Positions 7,341 through 18,358 of a DNA stretch of 64,000 bases are shown piece after piece. A program made the position numbers and the translations under genes. Below the pieces are notes generated by a model. It did no database searches, was not told the DNA's origin, and worked only from the letters and a program-made list of their open reading frames with translations. Source of the DNA: Paenibacillus shirakamiensis (lineage in GTDB: Bacteria; Bacillota; Bacilli; Paenibacillales; Paenibacillaceae); assembly GCF_017874255.1 (NCBI RefSeq), contig NZ_JAGGLD010000007.1, positions 104,272 through 168,271 on the forward strand, read 5' to 3'. How positions within the stretch are numbered: position 1 is the first letter of the stretch; every line of letters starts with the position of its first letter.

Positions 7341-9080
7341 TCACTTCTGCCCTTCCATTTCAAGCTCTCGCGGTGATTCGAATATAGGATTCTTAGGTAA
7401 AGGCTGTACCGCTTGTTCAAGCAACTGGTCAAGTTCATAGCGATAAGCACTGGCCTGCGCAGGTGTCCATTTTAAAGTCCGGGCCATATACTCCGTGACA
7501 GGGTTCTTCCATTTATGTACCCAATCCCTGTCAAAATAAAGCGCACCCGTACGCCGAATGAAGAAATCTGAAGGCTTCCACGCCATTTCCTCATCGATGG
7601 CATACATCAATGGAACTAGTACCTCCAGCGGAAGTAGCGCATGAGCCGCTACTGGCACTGCACGCCCCGCATGTCGCCCCGCACCTAGTCGTTCAGCCAA
7701 GCGGAAAAGCATCGACACATTGGAGCCGTATCGCTCAGCCCAGCAGTGGGCTAATTCCGTCGATAATCCCCTGCGCTCCCCTTCTTGGGTTGCTTGCTTT
7801 AAGAACTGTGCGAACCCCGCACCACCACCCACTTGTCCTCCCGAAATAGGTAACTGCTTTGTAAGACAAATCGGATAAGTTGGACTGCCTTCCGCTTCCA
7901 GCTGCTTAGCTACCCGATTCACAACAGACTCTGCCATCTTGCGATATCCTGTTAGCTTGCCGCCCGCAATGGTAATAAGTCCCGAGGGAGACTGCCACAC
8001 CTCATCACGGCGAGAGATTTCAGAGGGTCCGCGTCCTTCTTCTGAGATGAGCGGTCTGAGTCCCGTCCAACTAGATTCGACATGATTACTCGTTAGCTGA
8101 AGCTGCGGGAACATAGCATTTACTGCATTCAAAATATAGGCTTGATCTTCCTCGAACATCCGGGGATGCGCCACATCCGCAGTATAGACGGTGTCAGTCG
8201 TTCCGACATAAGTCTTGCCCTGCCTAGGAATAGCAAACAACATTCTTCCATCAGTATGGTCGAAGTAGATGGCCTGCCTAAGTGGGAAGAAATTCTGATC
8301 CATGACCAGATGAACACCTTTGGTCAATTGCAATTGCTTTCCCTTTTTGGAGCCATCCAGTTCGCGTAGTTGATCTACCCAAGGACCTGCGGCATTCACA
8401 ATGCGCCGAGCCCGAATCTCATATTGCTTGCCACTCACAGCATCTTGAACGCGAACTCCAGTAATTTTACCTTGATCATAAAGGAACCCTTGCACTTCGG
8501 CATAATTCACGGCCTTCGTTCCTTGTCGCACCGCCTCTTTAAGCACTTCTAACGTAAGACGAGCATCATCTGTTCGATATTCTACATATAATCCACTACC
8601 CTTTAGACCCGCTTCCTTCAATAAAGGTTCCCGCTCTAATGTATCTTGAATCGACAGCATTTTGCGGCGTTCCTCCCGCTTCACACCAGCCAAATAGTCA
8701 TAAAGCCTGAGCCCCATTCTAGTAGTGAAGCGTCCAAATGTACCTCCGCGATAGATAGGCAGCAGCATCCACTCCGGGGTGGTCACGTGAGGACCGTTCT
8801 CGTATACAATCGCCCGCTCTTTTCCTACTTCAGCTACTAAGCCCACCTGAAACTGCTTCAAATACCGAAGACCGCCATGCACTAGCTTCGTCGAGCGACT
8901 CGACGTGCCCGCAGCGAAATCCTGCATCTCGAGTAGCCCCGTCTTCATGCCCCTCGAAGCTGCATCAAAGGCAATACCAGATCCCGTAATTCCCCCACCA
9001 ATGACTAATACATCCAATGTGCTGCGTGCCATACTCTCCAATATTGCTCTGCGATGTAGACTTGAGAATGCCCCAGCCAT
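7341..9080 (-). CDS. glpD: aerobic glycerol-3-phosphate dehydrogenase
   Basis: 579 residues. The FAD-binding Rossmann motif is VIGGGITGSGIAFDA (26-40), followed by LVHGGLRYL and a C-terminal GGKLTGYRKMAE region typical of GlpD. The enzyme is membrane-associated and oxidises glycerol 3-phosphate to dihydroxyacetone phosphate, passing electrons to the quinone pool. The N-terminus is about 20 residues longer than the Rossmann start needs, but the ATG has GGAGGG 7 nt upstream. It follows glpK by 110 bp on the same strand and is probably co-expressed. No glpF or glpP is in the window. Confidence 0.96.
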   Translation of the reverse strand: MAGAFSSLHRRAILESMARSTLDVLVIGGGITGSGIAFDAASRGMKTGLLEMQDFAAGTSSRSTKLVHGGLRYLKQFQVGLVAEVGKERAIVYENGPHVTTPEWMLLPIYRGGTFGRFTTRMGLRLYDYLAGVKREERRKMLSIQDTLEREPLLKEAGLKGSGLYVEYRTDDARLTLEVLKEAVRQGTKAVNYAEVQGFLYDQGKITGVRVQDAVSGKQYEIRARRIVNAAGPWVDQLRELDGSKKGKQLQLTKGVHLVMDQNFFPLRQAIYFDHTDGRMLFAIPRQGKTYVGTTDTVYTADVAHPRMFEEDQAYILNAVNAMFPQLQLTSNHVESSWTGLRPLISEEGRGPSEISRRDEVWQSPSGLITIAGGKLTGYRKMAESVVNRVAKQLEAEGSPTYPICLTKQLPISGGQVGGGAGFAQFLKQATQEGERRGLSTELAHCWAERYGSNVSMLFRLAERLGAGRHAGRAVPVAAHALLPLEVLVPLMYAIDEEMAWKPSDFFIRRTGALYFDRDWVHKWKNPVTEYMARTLKWTPAQASAYRYELDQLLEQAVQPLPKNPIFESPRELEMEGQK

Positions 9081-9190
9081 GCTCTCTTTCCCTCCTACCT
9101 CTAATCACGAACTTCAATATCTACGACAAAAAACCACATATCCAGACGCAAAGCGTTCATGTTCGGAGTGATGTGGTATCTTCGTTGTGG

Positions 9191-10696
<1,506 letters not shown>

Positions 10697-11953
10697 TTAT
10701 TTGTGAGTATCTGGGTTCTCTTCATCTGTAGTCGCAGGCTTCACCGTCAGAGTCGCCATAAGCGTCATCTGCTTGCCCCCACGCCAGAACGTAATTTCTA
10801 TATCGTCGCCAACTTTTTTCTGTTCATATAAATATTTACGAAGTTCAATGGTAGACACAATCGCTTTGCCATCTAGTTCTGTGATTACATCATTTAGCTT
10901 CATACCAGCCTTAGCAGCAGGGCCATGACTTTCAAGTACAAGTACGCCTTCCTTCACATCGGCAGGTAAATTCATTTCTTTCTTCTGTTCTGCTGTAAGT
11001 GGGGAGTAGGTGTTGTTCACATCCAGAGAATACACGCCCAGGTAAGGTCGAACAACTTGCCCATTCTTCAATAGATTCTGCACGGTATCCATCACATCGT
11101 CCGCAGGGATAGCAAATCCAATTCCCTCTACACCCGTGTCTGAGATTTTCATCGTATTAATACCAATAACTTCACCATCAAGGTTCACAAGTGCTCCGCC
11201 GCTGTTCCCTTCGTTGATAGCCGCATCCGTCTGAATAACTTCTTGCTCCCAGTCGTATACCCCATCTTGATTCAAGGATACAGGAATTACACGGTTCGGA
11301 TAGCTAACAATCCCCGAAGTCAGTGAATCGCCGAGTCCTAACGGATTGCCAATCGCAATCACCGTCTCTCCAAGACGCAGTTTCTTAGAATCTCCCATGT
11401 CTGCGACAGTATTGATGCCATCTGCATCTACTTCAAGCACTGCGAGATCGCTCACTGTATCTTTCCCTAGCACTTTTGCAGTTTTGGAATCTCCATCTAC
11501 AGTCACGACCTCTAGATTCTCTGATTCGGCGATAACATGAGCGTTGGTAATGATGTAGGCTTTTGCCCCTTCTTTCTTGAAAATCACACCTGATCCAAGC
11601 GCTGCATCTTCTGGATTCGCTGAAGGTTTCGCATCCCGGTGGTTCACGATACTTACGACGGATGGACGAACTTTCGCTGCCGCTTGCACAATCCGTTCAT
11701 AGGGGTCACGGTCCGTCTTATGAATAAGCCCACTACTTAGGGCTGTACTTGCACTTTTTGAAGGGGAATCCAAGACAACACTATATAAGGTCACAGCGAC
11801 AACAGCGCTCAATACAGAACAAATTAAAGAAACTTGTAGGGTGGTAAGTCCTTTACGTTGCTTAGCCGCAGACCAACCCTCTTCAGAACTTGGTCTGCGG
11901 CTTAATCTCTTGGATACTTTCGTAGAATAAAAGTCGTCGTCAAATAATCCCAT
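10697..11953 (-). CDS. htrA: membrane-anchored HtrA-type serine protease
   Basis: 418 residues from the ATG at 11953, which has GGAGGGAGAG upstream and gives the usual N-terminus MGLFDDDFYSTKV. One membrane segment (about 35-61) is followed by a trypsin-like domain with His139 (TNAHVI), Asp169 (SDLAVLEV) and Ser251 (EGNSGGALVN), then a PDZ domain (about 290-400). It is an envelope quality-control protease. It corresponds to the htrC/yyxA position next to walJ, although a small gene on the other strand lies between. The frame stays open 89 codons further upstream, but that extension lacks a binding site and looks non-coding. Confidence 0.93.
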   Translation of the reverse strand: MGLFDDDFYSTKVSKRLSRRPSSEEGWSAAKQRKGLTTLQVSLICSVLSAVVAVTLYSVVLDSPSKSASTALSSGLIHKTDRDPYERIVQAAAKVRPSVVSIVNHRDAKPSANPEDAALGSGVIFKKEGAKAYIITNAHVIAESENLEVVTVDGDSKTAKVLGKDTVSDLAVLEVDADGINTVADMGDSKKLRLGETVIAIGNPLGLGDSLTSGIVSYPNRVIPVSLNQDGVYDWEQEVIQTDAAINEGNSGGALVNLDGEVIGINTMKISDTGVEGIGFAIPADDVMDTVQNLLKNGQVVRPYLGVYSLDVNNTYSPLTAEQKKEMNLPADVKEGVLVLESHGPAAKAGMKLNDVITELDGKAIVSTIELRKYLYEQKKVGDDIEITFWRGGKQMTLMATLTVKPATTDEENPDTHK

Positions 11954-12551
11954 CCGTGTTTCTCTCCCTCCGCTAATGCGCTCCCGGTTCAATCTTTCTT
12001 GTTGTAAGGATCTACTCTTGCTGAATGTCACTTGCCTGAATGCTCTTTGGCCGCGCTCAGCCGATGAACTTTGGAGGGGCGACGAAGTGGTACACATGAA
12101 TATGCGGTGCGATCTATATATTGAGGCCTTATTGGTATGTAAAGAGTTCCTCTTCATGTTATGCAGTCCATACATCTCACTAGACATAGATGAAGGGCTC
12201 TTCGCGATCTTTTTTTTCATTACCCTGAATTCCGATTACACTTGCATACTTCTGACGTATCTAAAAGGAGAATAGTTCCTGAATAAACCATTTATTTTCA
12301 AATGAAAAGGATGCTTTAGGAATGTTTTGCCTCTACTAAGACTACACTAGTACAAGCCATGTTAACTATATCCATTCTATCATACTTACCAAACGTAAAA
12401 GGAGAATTAACGAAAGGGTATTCATGGAAAATAACGCTAATTGAATTCCAATATTTGATGATTTTAACGCTTATGAACCATTACCCCAAAATCCCTTCAC
12501 TTACCCGTCCAAGATGCACATTATAGTAAAAAAAACCGCCAAGGAGATGAA
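11954..12551. other. 598-bp spacer upstream of htrA
   Basis: I see no convincing gene. The region should hold the htrA promoter (minus strand) and that of the small plus-strand gene at 12552. I searched by eye for a WalR-type direct repeat (two TGTWAH half sites) and found only a single half site near 12240. Confidence 0.5.
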
Positions 12552-12761
12552 ATGATGGACCGCTACTCATCTGCCATGAACGATGTGAACTTTATAGCAA
12601 AATTAGCTGATTTGAAGGATGAGCACTACCACAATGTATTAACCCTCAGCGTACTGATCGAGCTTTTAATTGAAAAACAAATCATTACACGTGAAGATAT
12701 CCAGAAGAAGGCCGGGGAACTGGACCCTTTTATGGCTCCCCCACCTTATCCCAAGGTGTAG
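12552..12761 (+). CDS. small hypothetical protein between walJ and htrA
   Basis: A 69-residue acidic protein with a central segment LSVLIELLIEKQIITREDIQKKAGELD, which looks like two helices, and a proline-rich tail. A strong ribosome binding site (AAGGAGATGA) precedes ATGATG; either ATG could be used. It runs against its neighbours, and its last 32 bp overlap the 3' end of walJ on the other strand. I do not recognise a named family. The strong start signal and balanced composition argue that it is real. Confidence 0.7.
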   Translation: MMDRYSSAMNDVNFIAKLADLKDEHYHNVLTLSVLIELLIEKQIITREDIQKKAGELDPFMAPPPYPKV

Positions 12762-13536
12762 CACGATCATAATACGTCTCACATAGACGGAATTCACTAT
12801 CCTTATAGAAGCATCCTCGATCTTCCATCGCACCTCGGACCGACATTTTAGCCAGCTCCAGCATATTGTGTTCCCGGCTTAAGTGTGCAAGATAGGTCCG
12901 CTTTACGCGTCCAGTAAGTAGTTCGCTTAGAACTTCTCCAGCCGCTTCATTAGATAAATGGCCCATATCACCTAGAATGCGGCGTTTGATATTCCATGGG
13001 TATCTTCCCATACGTAACATTTCTATATCATGATTCGCTTCAAGGACCATCACATCCGAATCAGAGATCATCATTTTCACTTTATCGCTCGCATACCCTA
13101 GATCTGTGACTACGCTAAGTTTTTCTTTGCCATCTTGAAAACAATACCCTACCGGTTCCGCAGCATCATGGGAAATAGCAAAGGACTCTACGTGTAAAGA
13201 TCCAAAATCCCGAGCTTCCCCAGTGCCAAATACGATACGCTGCTCATCGGGAAGAGGCCCTACATTTTTGTACATTGCCGCCCATGTCTTCTCATTCGCA
13301 TACACCGGAAGCTTAAACTTGCGTGCCACTGCACCAATACCCTTAATATGATCGGAATGTTCATGGGTCACAAGAATTCCGTTCAGCTGATCCCCCGTAA
13401 CTTCGCGAGAAGCTAGCAGTTCCACAATCCGCCGCGCACTAAATCCCGCATCAATCAGAAGCGTCACTTGTCCATCCGTTACAACGGTTGCATTGCCCGT
13501 AGAACCACTAGACAACACACTGAATTGTATACCCAT
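12730..13536 (-). CDS. walJ: metallo-beta-lactamase-fold hydrolase WalJ (YycJ)
   Basis: 268 residues. The metal-binding motif T-HEHSDH (58-63) and a later GHLSNE motif place it in the metallo-beta-lactamase fold of the YycJ/WalJ group. These are thought to act on nucleic acid, with a link to coordination of cell division and replication. It is the fifth gene of the wal operon. The ATG has AAGGAGT 7 nt upstream, and that site overlaps the stop region of walI. Confidence 0.94.
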   Translation of the reverse strand: MGIQFSVLSSGSTGNATVVTDGQVTLLIDAGFSARRIVELLASREVTGDQLNGILVTHEHSDHIKGIGAVARKFKLPVYANEKTWAAMYKNVGPLPDEQRIVFGTGEARDFGSLHVESFAISHDAAEPVGYCFQDGKEKLSVVTDLGYASDKVKMMISDSDVMVLEANHDIEMLRMGRYPWNIKRRILGDMGHLSNEAAGEVLSELLTGRVKRTYLAHLSREHNMLELAKMSVRGAMEDRGCFYKDSEFRLCETYYDRATPWDKVGEP

Positions 13537-13549
13537 CTAAAAAACTCCT

Positions 13550-14284
13550 TCATTTTCCCGTTCCCGGGCTGATCACTTCTCCGCCGCCCAGCACATAGTA
13601 ATACTGACCGCTCTCTACTGTAAACCGCCATGCTGGTGCTGCCACTTGGGCATCAGAGTTGAATACTTCTCCGTAATAGCCAAGCTCTACATCTACCACA
13701 CTTGTATTGTTGGGTAGAAATTTCTCTATTAACAAGCCCAATGCTTTGGAAGCAGATAATACTTTTTGCACATCCTCTTCATCCATCTCACTGACCTCAA
13801 TTTTGCTCATTTGATAGGAGGCTACCTTCTGATTGCTATAATTCAGCTCCAAATTCATATTAAAAAGCGGCCACTTCTCATCAATGAGTGGATGGAGAAC
13901 GAAGACCCCATCTCGGCTGCCATGGGCATCATAACGATAGTTCTGAATCGTAGGAATCGACGGCTTGAGTGCTGCTATAAGTTCAGTTGGATTAAAAATC
14001 AGCTTACTATCTACAGGTTGACTTAGCTGAATTGGCAGTCGTCTATTATTTTGCTGCAATAATCGGTAATTAATTTTCGGAAGTGCCGGAGTGTCTTTGG
14101 GTATGGAGGTGCGAAGCTCGATGCTCTTCTCATCCATCTGCTTCTGGATGCTATTCGCTAGAGACGTAAGATCCAGGCTGGAATCATTCTGATCATCCAG
14201 ATCATTCCACAGCTGATAACCAAGCACTAAGTTGAGCAGTAGAAATGCATAGATTAATACGTTCTTAGCCCTTCCCCAATGCAT
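13550..14284 (-). CDS. walI: WalI (YycI), membrane regulator of WalK
   Basis: 244 residues from the ATG at 14284. That start gives MHWGRAKNVLIYAFLLLNL, matching the family pattern of one N-terminal membrane helix followed by an extracellular domain. GAAGGGG stands 8 nt upstream. Another ATG with its own AAAGGA site lies seven codons earlier (14305) and cannot be excluded. WalI and WalH form a complex that modulates the WalK sensor kinase. Confidence 0.9.
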   Translation of the reverse strand: MHWGRAKNVLIYAFLLLNLVLGYQLWNDLDDQNDSSLDLTSLANSIQKQMDEKSIELRTSIPKDTPALPKINYRLLQQNNRRLPIQLSQPVDSKLIFNPTELIAALKPSIPTIQNYRYDAHGSRDGVFVLHPLIDEKWPLFNMNLELNYSNQKVASYQMSKIEVSEMDEEDVQKVLSASKALGLLIEKFLPNNTSVVDVELGYYGEVFNSDAQVAAPAWRFTVESGQYYYVLGGGEVISPGTGK

Positions 14285-14364
14285 TCCTCCAGCCCCTTCC
14301 CCCATGTAATATTTCCTTTACTCTTCCTTTATTGCTTTTATGAGATATAACGCTTCCTCAGTAA

Positions 14365-15636
14365 TTAAAGTACAATACGTTCTCCACTTCCCAGCAAAAT
14401 AACCCATACAGGCTTCAGCCTTAAGCCCTTCTCTGAATAGATAGGCTGATAAGCTGGATAGAGGGCGCTCACTTCCTGCCCTTTCGCTTTGTCCGCAATC
14501 TGTCTATTTAGTACTTCGCCTCCGGGTAGAACGCGAATTCGTTTCTCTGATTTCTCATCCTTGGTGTAGATCAGTGACCGTTCATAACTAGTCGGTGCGC
14601 CTTGTCGCATATCCAGCCGCATCGTTCCATAACGGAAGCCGGGAAGGTCCAATATAGGTAACCAGTCATAATACTGCTGAAATAGTACTCGGCTCTGCTG
14701 ATCTGACTCCTCAGTGACCTCCATACGATACGTTCCATTCCATCCCCCGTACTGATTCACAAAGTCCACCGCAGATAATGCATCCTTATTGAGGCTGATA
14801 CTGCCCGCCCTTCGGGACGGATCGGTATAGCTAATCCAGTTCTGATGCTGTCTGAACTGCAGACTGCGTTTGATATCAGTATAGATCTCCGAACCATTAC
14901 GCTCCTGTATATAACGTGTAATGCTAGGATCAAAAGACAAGCTTCGCTGCATTTGATCACTGGTATAGGTCCCTGTCTGTACAACGAGATCCAGAGCATC
15001 TATATTTTTTTCAGGTATATAATACATACCATTTACTAATCTATAAGGCGTCCAAGCCTTGCCGAAGTTAATCTGCTGATGAACATCTTGAACCGTAAGA
15101 TCAGCATTGGTTGCCTCATAAATTACTCCTGCTTGGCTACTAAAGAAAAAGACGCGGACTTTATCCTCATTTTTCACGTTATATATTAAGATTCGATTGA
15201 TACTCTCATCTTCAAATATAGAATCATTGCTGATCTGCATGACTTTTTGTAAGACGCCTACGGGCACTCCACGGCCAAAACGAAGTTCAATGCCTTCATT
15301 TTGCTCCCGAATGGTATTCCAGTTCAGATTAGTAGCCGTATAGCGCTGAAATCCATCGAACTGACGACCTTGCAGCCTAGACAGAATAAGCTTATAGAAA
15401 TTCGTATTCGGATAAAAGAGCGTATGCTTGCTATCTCCCAGATGAACAATGATATCTTGAGGAAAAATGACCTCCTCTACCTTCGCCTGAGCACCCATGA
15501 TTTCGGTCTGTACATAATCGCTTTCAGTACGAACCACTCTTTCATTGCCTGGCAAGCGGTAGATTAAAAAATAACTCTGAATCAGACTGCACACGACCAA
15601 TGCGACAAGCATCAGGGATTTAACCCGCTCCTTCAT
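14365..15636 (-). CDS. walH: WalH (YycH), membrane regulator of WalK
   Basis: 423 residues with one N-terminal transmembrane helix (about 6-26) and a large extracellular part, as in the YycH family. It begins inside the end of walK (4-bp overlap), which supports translational coupling. It works with WalI to tune WalK activity in cell-wall homeostasis. Sequence conservation in this family is low; the assignment rests on topology, length and operon position. Confidence 0.92.
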   Translation of the reverse strand: MKERVKSLMLVALVVCSLIQSYFLIYRLPGNERVVRTESDYVQTEIMGAQAKVEEVIFPQDIIVHLGDSKHTLFYPNTNFYKLILSRLQGRQFDGFQRYTATNLNWNTIREQNEGIELRFGRGVPVGVLQKVMQISNDSIFEDESINRILIYNVKNEDKVRVFFFSSQAGVIYEATNADLTVQDVHQQINFGKAWTPYRLVNGMYYIPEKNIDALDLVVQTGTYTSDQMQRSLSFDPSITRYIQERNGSEIYTDIKRSLQFRQHQNWISYTDPSRRAGSISLNKDALSAVDFVNQYGGWNGTYRMEVTEESDQQSRVLFQQYYDWLPILDLPGFRYGTMRLDMRQGAPTSYERSLIYTKDEKSEKRIRVLPGGEVLNRQIADKAKGQEVSALYPAYQPIYSEKGLRLKPVWVILLGSGERIVL

Positions 15637-17450
15637 TGTCCTGCACCCCTTTCAGGACCCGCAGGCAGCGTAAAAGTAACCTTAGTACCTTTGCCCAGTT
15701 CGGATTCTAATGAGATTGTTCCTCCATGTGCCTTTACAATTTCCCGGGCAATGGAGAGACCAAGCCCTGTGCCTCCCATATTACGTGAACGTGCCTTGTC
15801 TACACGATAAAAGCGCTCGAATATTCGCTCTAAATCCATTTTGGGGATCCCTACGCCCGTATCCTCTACCGATATGGAAAGATACCCTTCTGCGATAGTT
15901 GCTGCCTGAATACGGATAGTCCCTTCCGTCGTATATTTCATCGCATTCGAGATCAGATTGTCCAACACTTGGTCAATTTGATCCCGGTCGAACCATACGT
16001 GGCGCAGGCCATTTTCAATACGAATGGCAATTTGAATTTCTTTCTCCTGCATTTGGAATGAGAACCGATCCGCCACTTCCTCCAGCATCTCAATCAGATC
16101 GACCCGCTGGATACGAAGAGGAGATTCTTTGGAATCAAGCCGCGAGAGATGCAGCAAATCTGTAACGAGACGAATCATGCGCTCGGTCTCATTTTGAATA
16201 ACACCCACAAAACGCGGCCCAAGTTCGGGATCTTGTAGTGCACCGTCCTCTAGCGCCTCGGTATAACTCTTAATCGTCGTTAACGGTGTACGAAGTTCAT
16301 GGGAGACATTCGCTACAAATTCTCGCCGTGATGCTTCCAGCTTCTCTTGTTCCGTTACGTCTTGTAGCACAGCAATGGTCCCAATGATGCCGATCTCTCG
16401 CCGATGAATCGGAGTGAAGGTAACCCGAATCAGCGACTTGCTTCCCTCAGGGGTTGCAATTTCTAATATAGAAGCTGGTAAGCTTCCACGAGCAAACGCA
16501 AGATGACCCTCCTCGGACATGCCAAGTAAATGTAGCATTCCCGTTCCCAGCTTATCTTCTTCCGTATATAGCATCGCCGAGGCCCGCCGATTCATTAGAA
16601 TAATCGTCCCTACTTCATCCGTAGCAATAACTCCGTCACTCATATTGGTAAGAATAGAGGCCAACTTCTCTTTTTCCTCTTCATTCTGAGCTAATGCATC
16701 CCTTAATCGACTCGTCATATAGTTAAAAGCTGTACTGAGCTGCCCAATCTCATCGCTACCCTGAACAGGCATCTGTTGATACAATTGACCTTCTGCTACG
16801 GCTGTAGCCCGCCTTGTAAGTTCCTTAATCGGAGAGGTAATCGTATGAGCCAGTATAACGCCCAGCACAGCCGTTAGACCCAGCGCAATCAGAATACCTG
16901 AGATGAAGATGCCATTAATCCGATCCATTGTGTTATACAGCTCTGTCATTGACGCAGCGATATAGATCGCTCCCACTACTTTCCCATCAATAATGACGGG
17001 CCTAGCTACAACCTTCTTACGAACATGATCATCATCAATAATGTTCTCTTCATTGTCTGATATCCCTTGCAAAGCCATACTGACCACAGTCTGTGTATTT
17101 TTTCGGTTCACATAATCTGCGCCTGAGGAGGAGGTGGTAAGCACCTTTCCCGTAGCATCTAACACTTGAATCTCTGTACTTGGCTGATTGAATAAATTCT
17201 TCACCAAGACTCCAAGATTATCACGTGAGGCCTCATCCCCGCCTGTACTTCCCAGGTTCTGAGCCGCTAATACAGAGAGCAGGACTGCTCGATCCTTTAA
17301 TTCCTTCGTAAAATTGCTCGTCAAGGAATTCTTCATAGCACTGACGAAATAAACCCCGATCAACTGCATGGCGATCAGGATTAAAAGTACGTATATAATA
17401 ATAAGTTTGGCTTGAATAGTGCTAAAAAAGGAGCGTAGCTTGAACATCAT
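15633..17450 (-). CDS. walK: sensor histidine kinase WalK
   Basis: 605 residues from the preferred ATG. Domains in order: membrane helix (about 14-40), extracellular PDC-like loop, second helix (about 180-202), HAMP, PAS (about 260-370), HisKA with the phosphoacceptor in ANVSHELRTPLTTIKS (His384), and an HATPase with the G1 motif VEDTGVGIPK and G2 GGTGLGLSIA. It senses cell-wall status and phosphorylates WalR. The frame also allows a GTG at 17462 that overlaps walR; the ATG at 17450 is better spaced behind GGTGGG. Confidence 0.96.
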   Translation of the reverse strand: MMFKLRSFFSTIQAKLIIIYVLLILIAMQLIGVYFVSAMKNSLTSNFTKELKDRAVLLSVLAAQNLGSTGGDEASRDNLGVLVKNLFNQPSTEIQVLDATGKVLTTSSSGADYVNRKNTQTVVSMALQGISDNEENIIDDDHVRKKVVARPVIIDGKVVGAIYIAASMTELYNTMDRINGIFISGILIALGLTAVLGVILAHTITSPIKELTRRATAVAEGQLYQQMPVQGSDEIGQLSTAFNYMTSRLRDALAQNEEEKEKLASILTNMSDGVIATDEVGTIILMNRRASAMLYTEEDKLGTGMLHLLGMSEEGHLAFARGSLPASILEIATPEGSKSLIRVTFTPIHRREIGIIGTIAVLQDVTEQEKLEASRREFVANVSHELRTPLTTIKSYTEALEDGALQDPELGPRFVGVIQNETERMIRLVTDLLHLSRLDSKESPLRIQRVDLIEMLEEVADRFSFQMQEKEIQIAIRIENGLRHVWFDRDQIDQVLDNLISNAMKYTTEGTIRIQAATIAEGYLSISVEDTGVGIPKMDLERIFERFYRVDKARSRNMGGTGLGLSIAREIVKAHGGTISLESELGKGTKVTFTLPAGPERGAGQ

Positions 17451-17451
17451 G

Positions 17452-18174
17452 CTACAACCCACCCGCCTTAGTCGTTCGAACCAAATAGCCTAGCCCTCGG
17501 CGTGTCAGAATATATTCCGGTTTGCTCGGATCATTCTCTAACTTTTCACGTAGGCGCCGAATGGTGACATCGACCGTCCTGACATCTCCGAAATATTCGA
17601 ACCCCCATACGGCTTGCAGCAAATGTTCTCTTGTCATGACTTTGCCAGCATTCCGGGCCATGTAATAGACTAACTCATATTCACGATGCGTAAGATCCAG
17701 CGGTTGCCCGTCCTTGTATACCGTATACATATCTGTATCAATAAATAGATCAAACAAGTGAAGTCCTTGTCTTGCCGATTCATTGGATGATTCCGTATCC
17801 TCCGGTTTACTTTGACGCCGGCGCATTTGAGCTTTTACCCGCGCAAGCAGTTCTCTTGTACTAAAAGGCTTAGTAACATAATCATCTGCACCGAGTTCTA
17901 GACCCAGTACTTTATCGATTTCGCCATCTTTGGCGGTGAGCATAATAATGGGTGTCTCCAGCTTGGCACGCACTTCGCGGCATACATCCATTCCATCTTT
18001 TCCAGGAAGCATCAGATCGAGTAGAATAAGATCTGGTCGCTCGGAGAACGCCAGTTCCACCGCATGAATTCCATCAAAGGCGAGAAGGACTTCGTACCCC
18101 TCTTTTTCTAAATTGAATTTCAGAATATCCGCAATCGGTTGTTCATCATCCACTACTAGAATTTTTCCATGCAT
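17452..18174 (-). CDS. walR: response regulator WalR
   Basis: 240 residues: a receiver domain with acidic pocket DDE (9-11) and phosphoacceptor Asp53 (LLDLMLP), followed by an OmpR/PhoB winged helix ending in [12 protein letters not shown]. It controls autolysin and cell-wall genes and is usually essential in Bacillota. First gene of the walRKHIJ operon. The ATG has GGGGTGA about 10 nt upstream. The gene is followed without a gap by walK. Confidence 0.97.
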   Translation of the reverse strand: MHGKILVVDDEQPIADILKFNLEKEGYEVLLAFDGIHAVELAFSERPDLILLDLMLPGKDGMDVCREVRAKLETPIIMLTAKDGEIDKVLGLELGADDYVTKPFSTRELLARVKAQMRRRQSKPEDTESSNESARQGLHLFDLFIDTDMYTVYKDGQPLDLTHREYELVYYMARNAGKVMTREHLLQAVWGFEYFGDVRTVDVTIRRLREKLENDPSKPEYILTRRGLGYLVRTTKAGGL

Positions 18175-18318
18175 TCTTTCTAATTCACCCCATCTAATTC
18201 AGACCTTCGCCCAAGCTGTTATCATTTTACCATACCTAGACGTCTGCATCACGAGTTGTCCATAAAAATATCCAAAACCATCCAGTTATTCGTCCGTTCT
18301 GTGCAATTACATACAAAA

Positions 18319-18355
18319 GACTGCCCCCTATGGAAATATTCCATAAAGGACAGCC
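18319..18355 (-). terminator. terminator of the M23 peptidase gene
   Basis: A 17-bp stem with four G-U pairs and a TAT loop, followed by TTTT on the minus strand. It starts 4 nt after the stop of the peptidase gene and separates it from walR. Confidence 0.85.
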
Positions 18356-18358
18356 GCA

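Noticed and set aside
11954..12220. 89-codon upstream extension of HtrA
   Set aside because: No binding site at the upstream ATG, low-complexity basic sequence, and the downstream ATG with GGAGGG gives the family N-terminus.
11976..12275. 99-codon plus-strand frame opposite the htrA leader
   Set aside because: No binding site, odd Cys/Leu-rich composition and no protein-like pattern.
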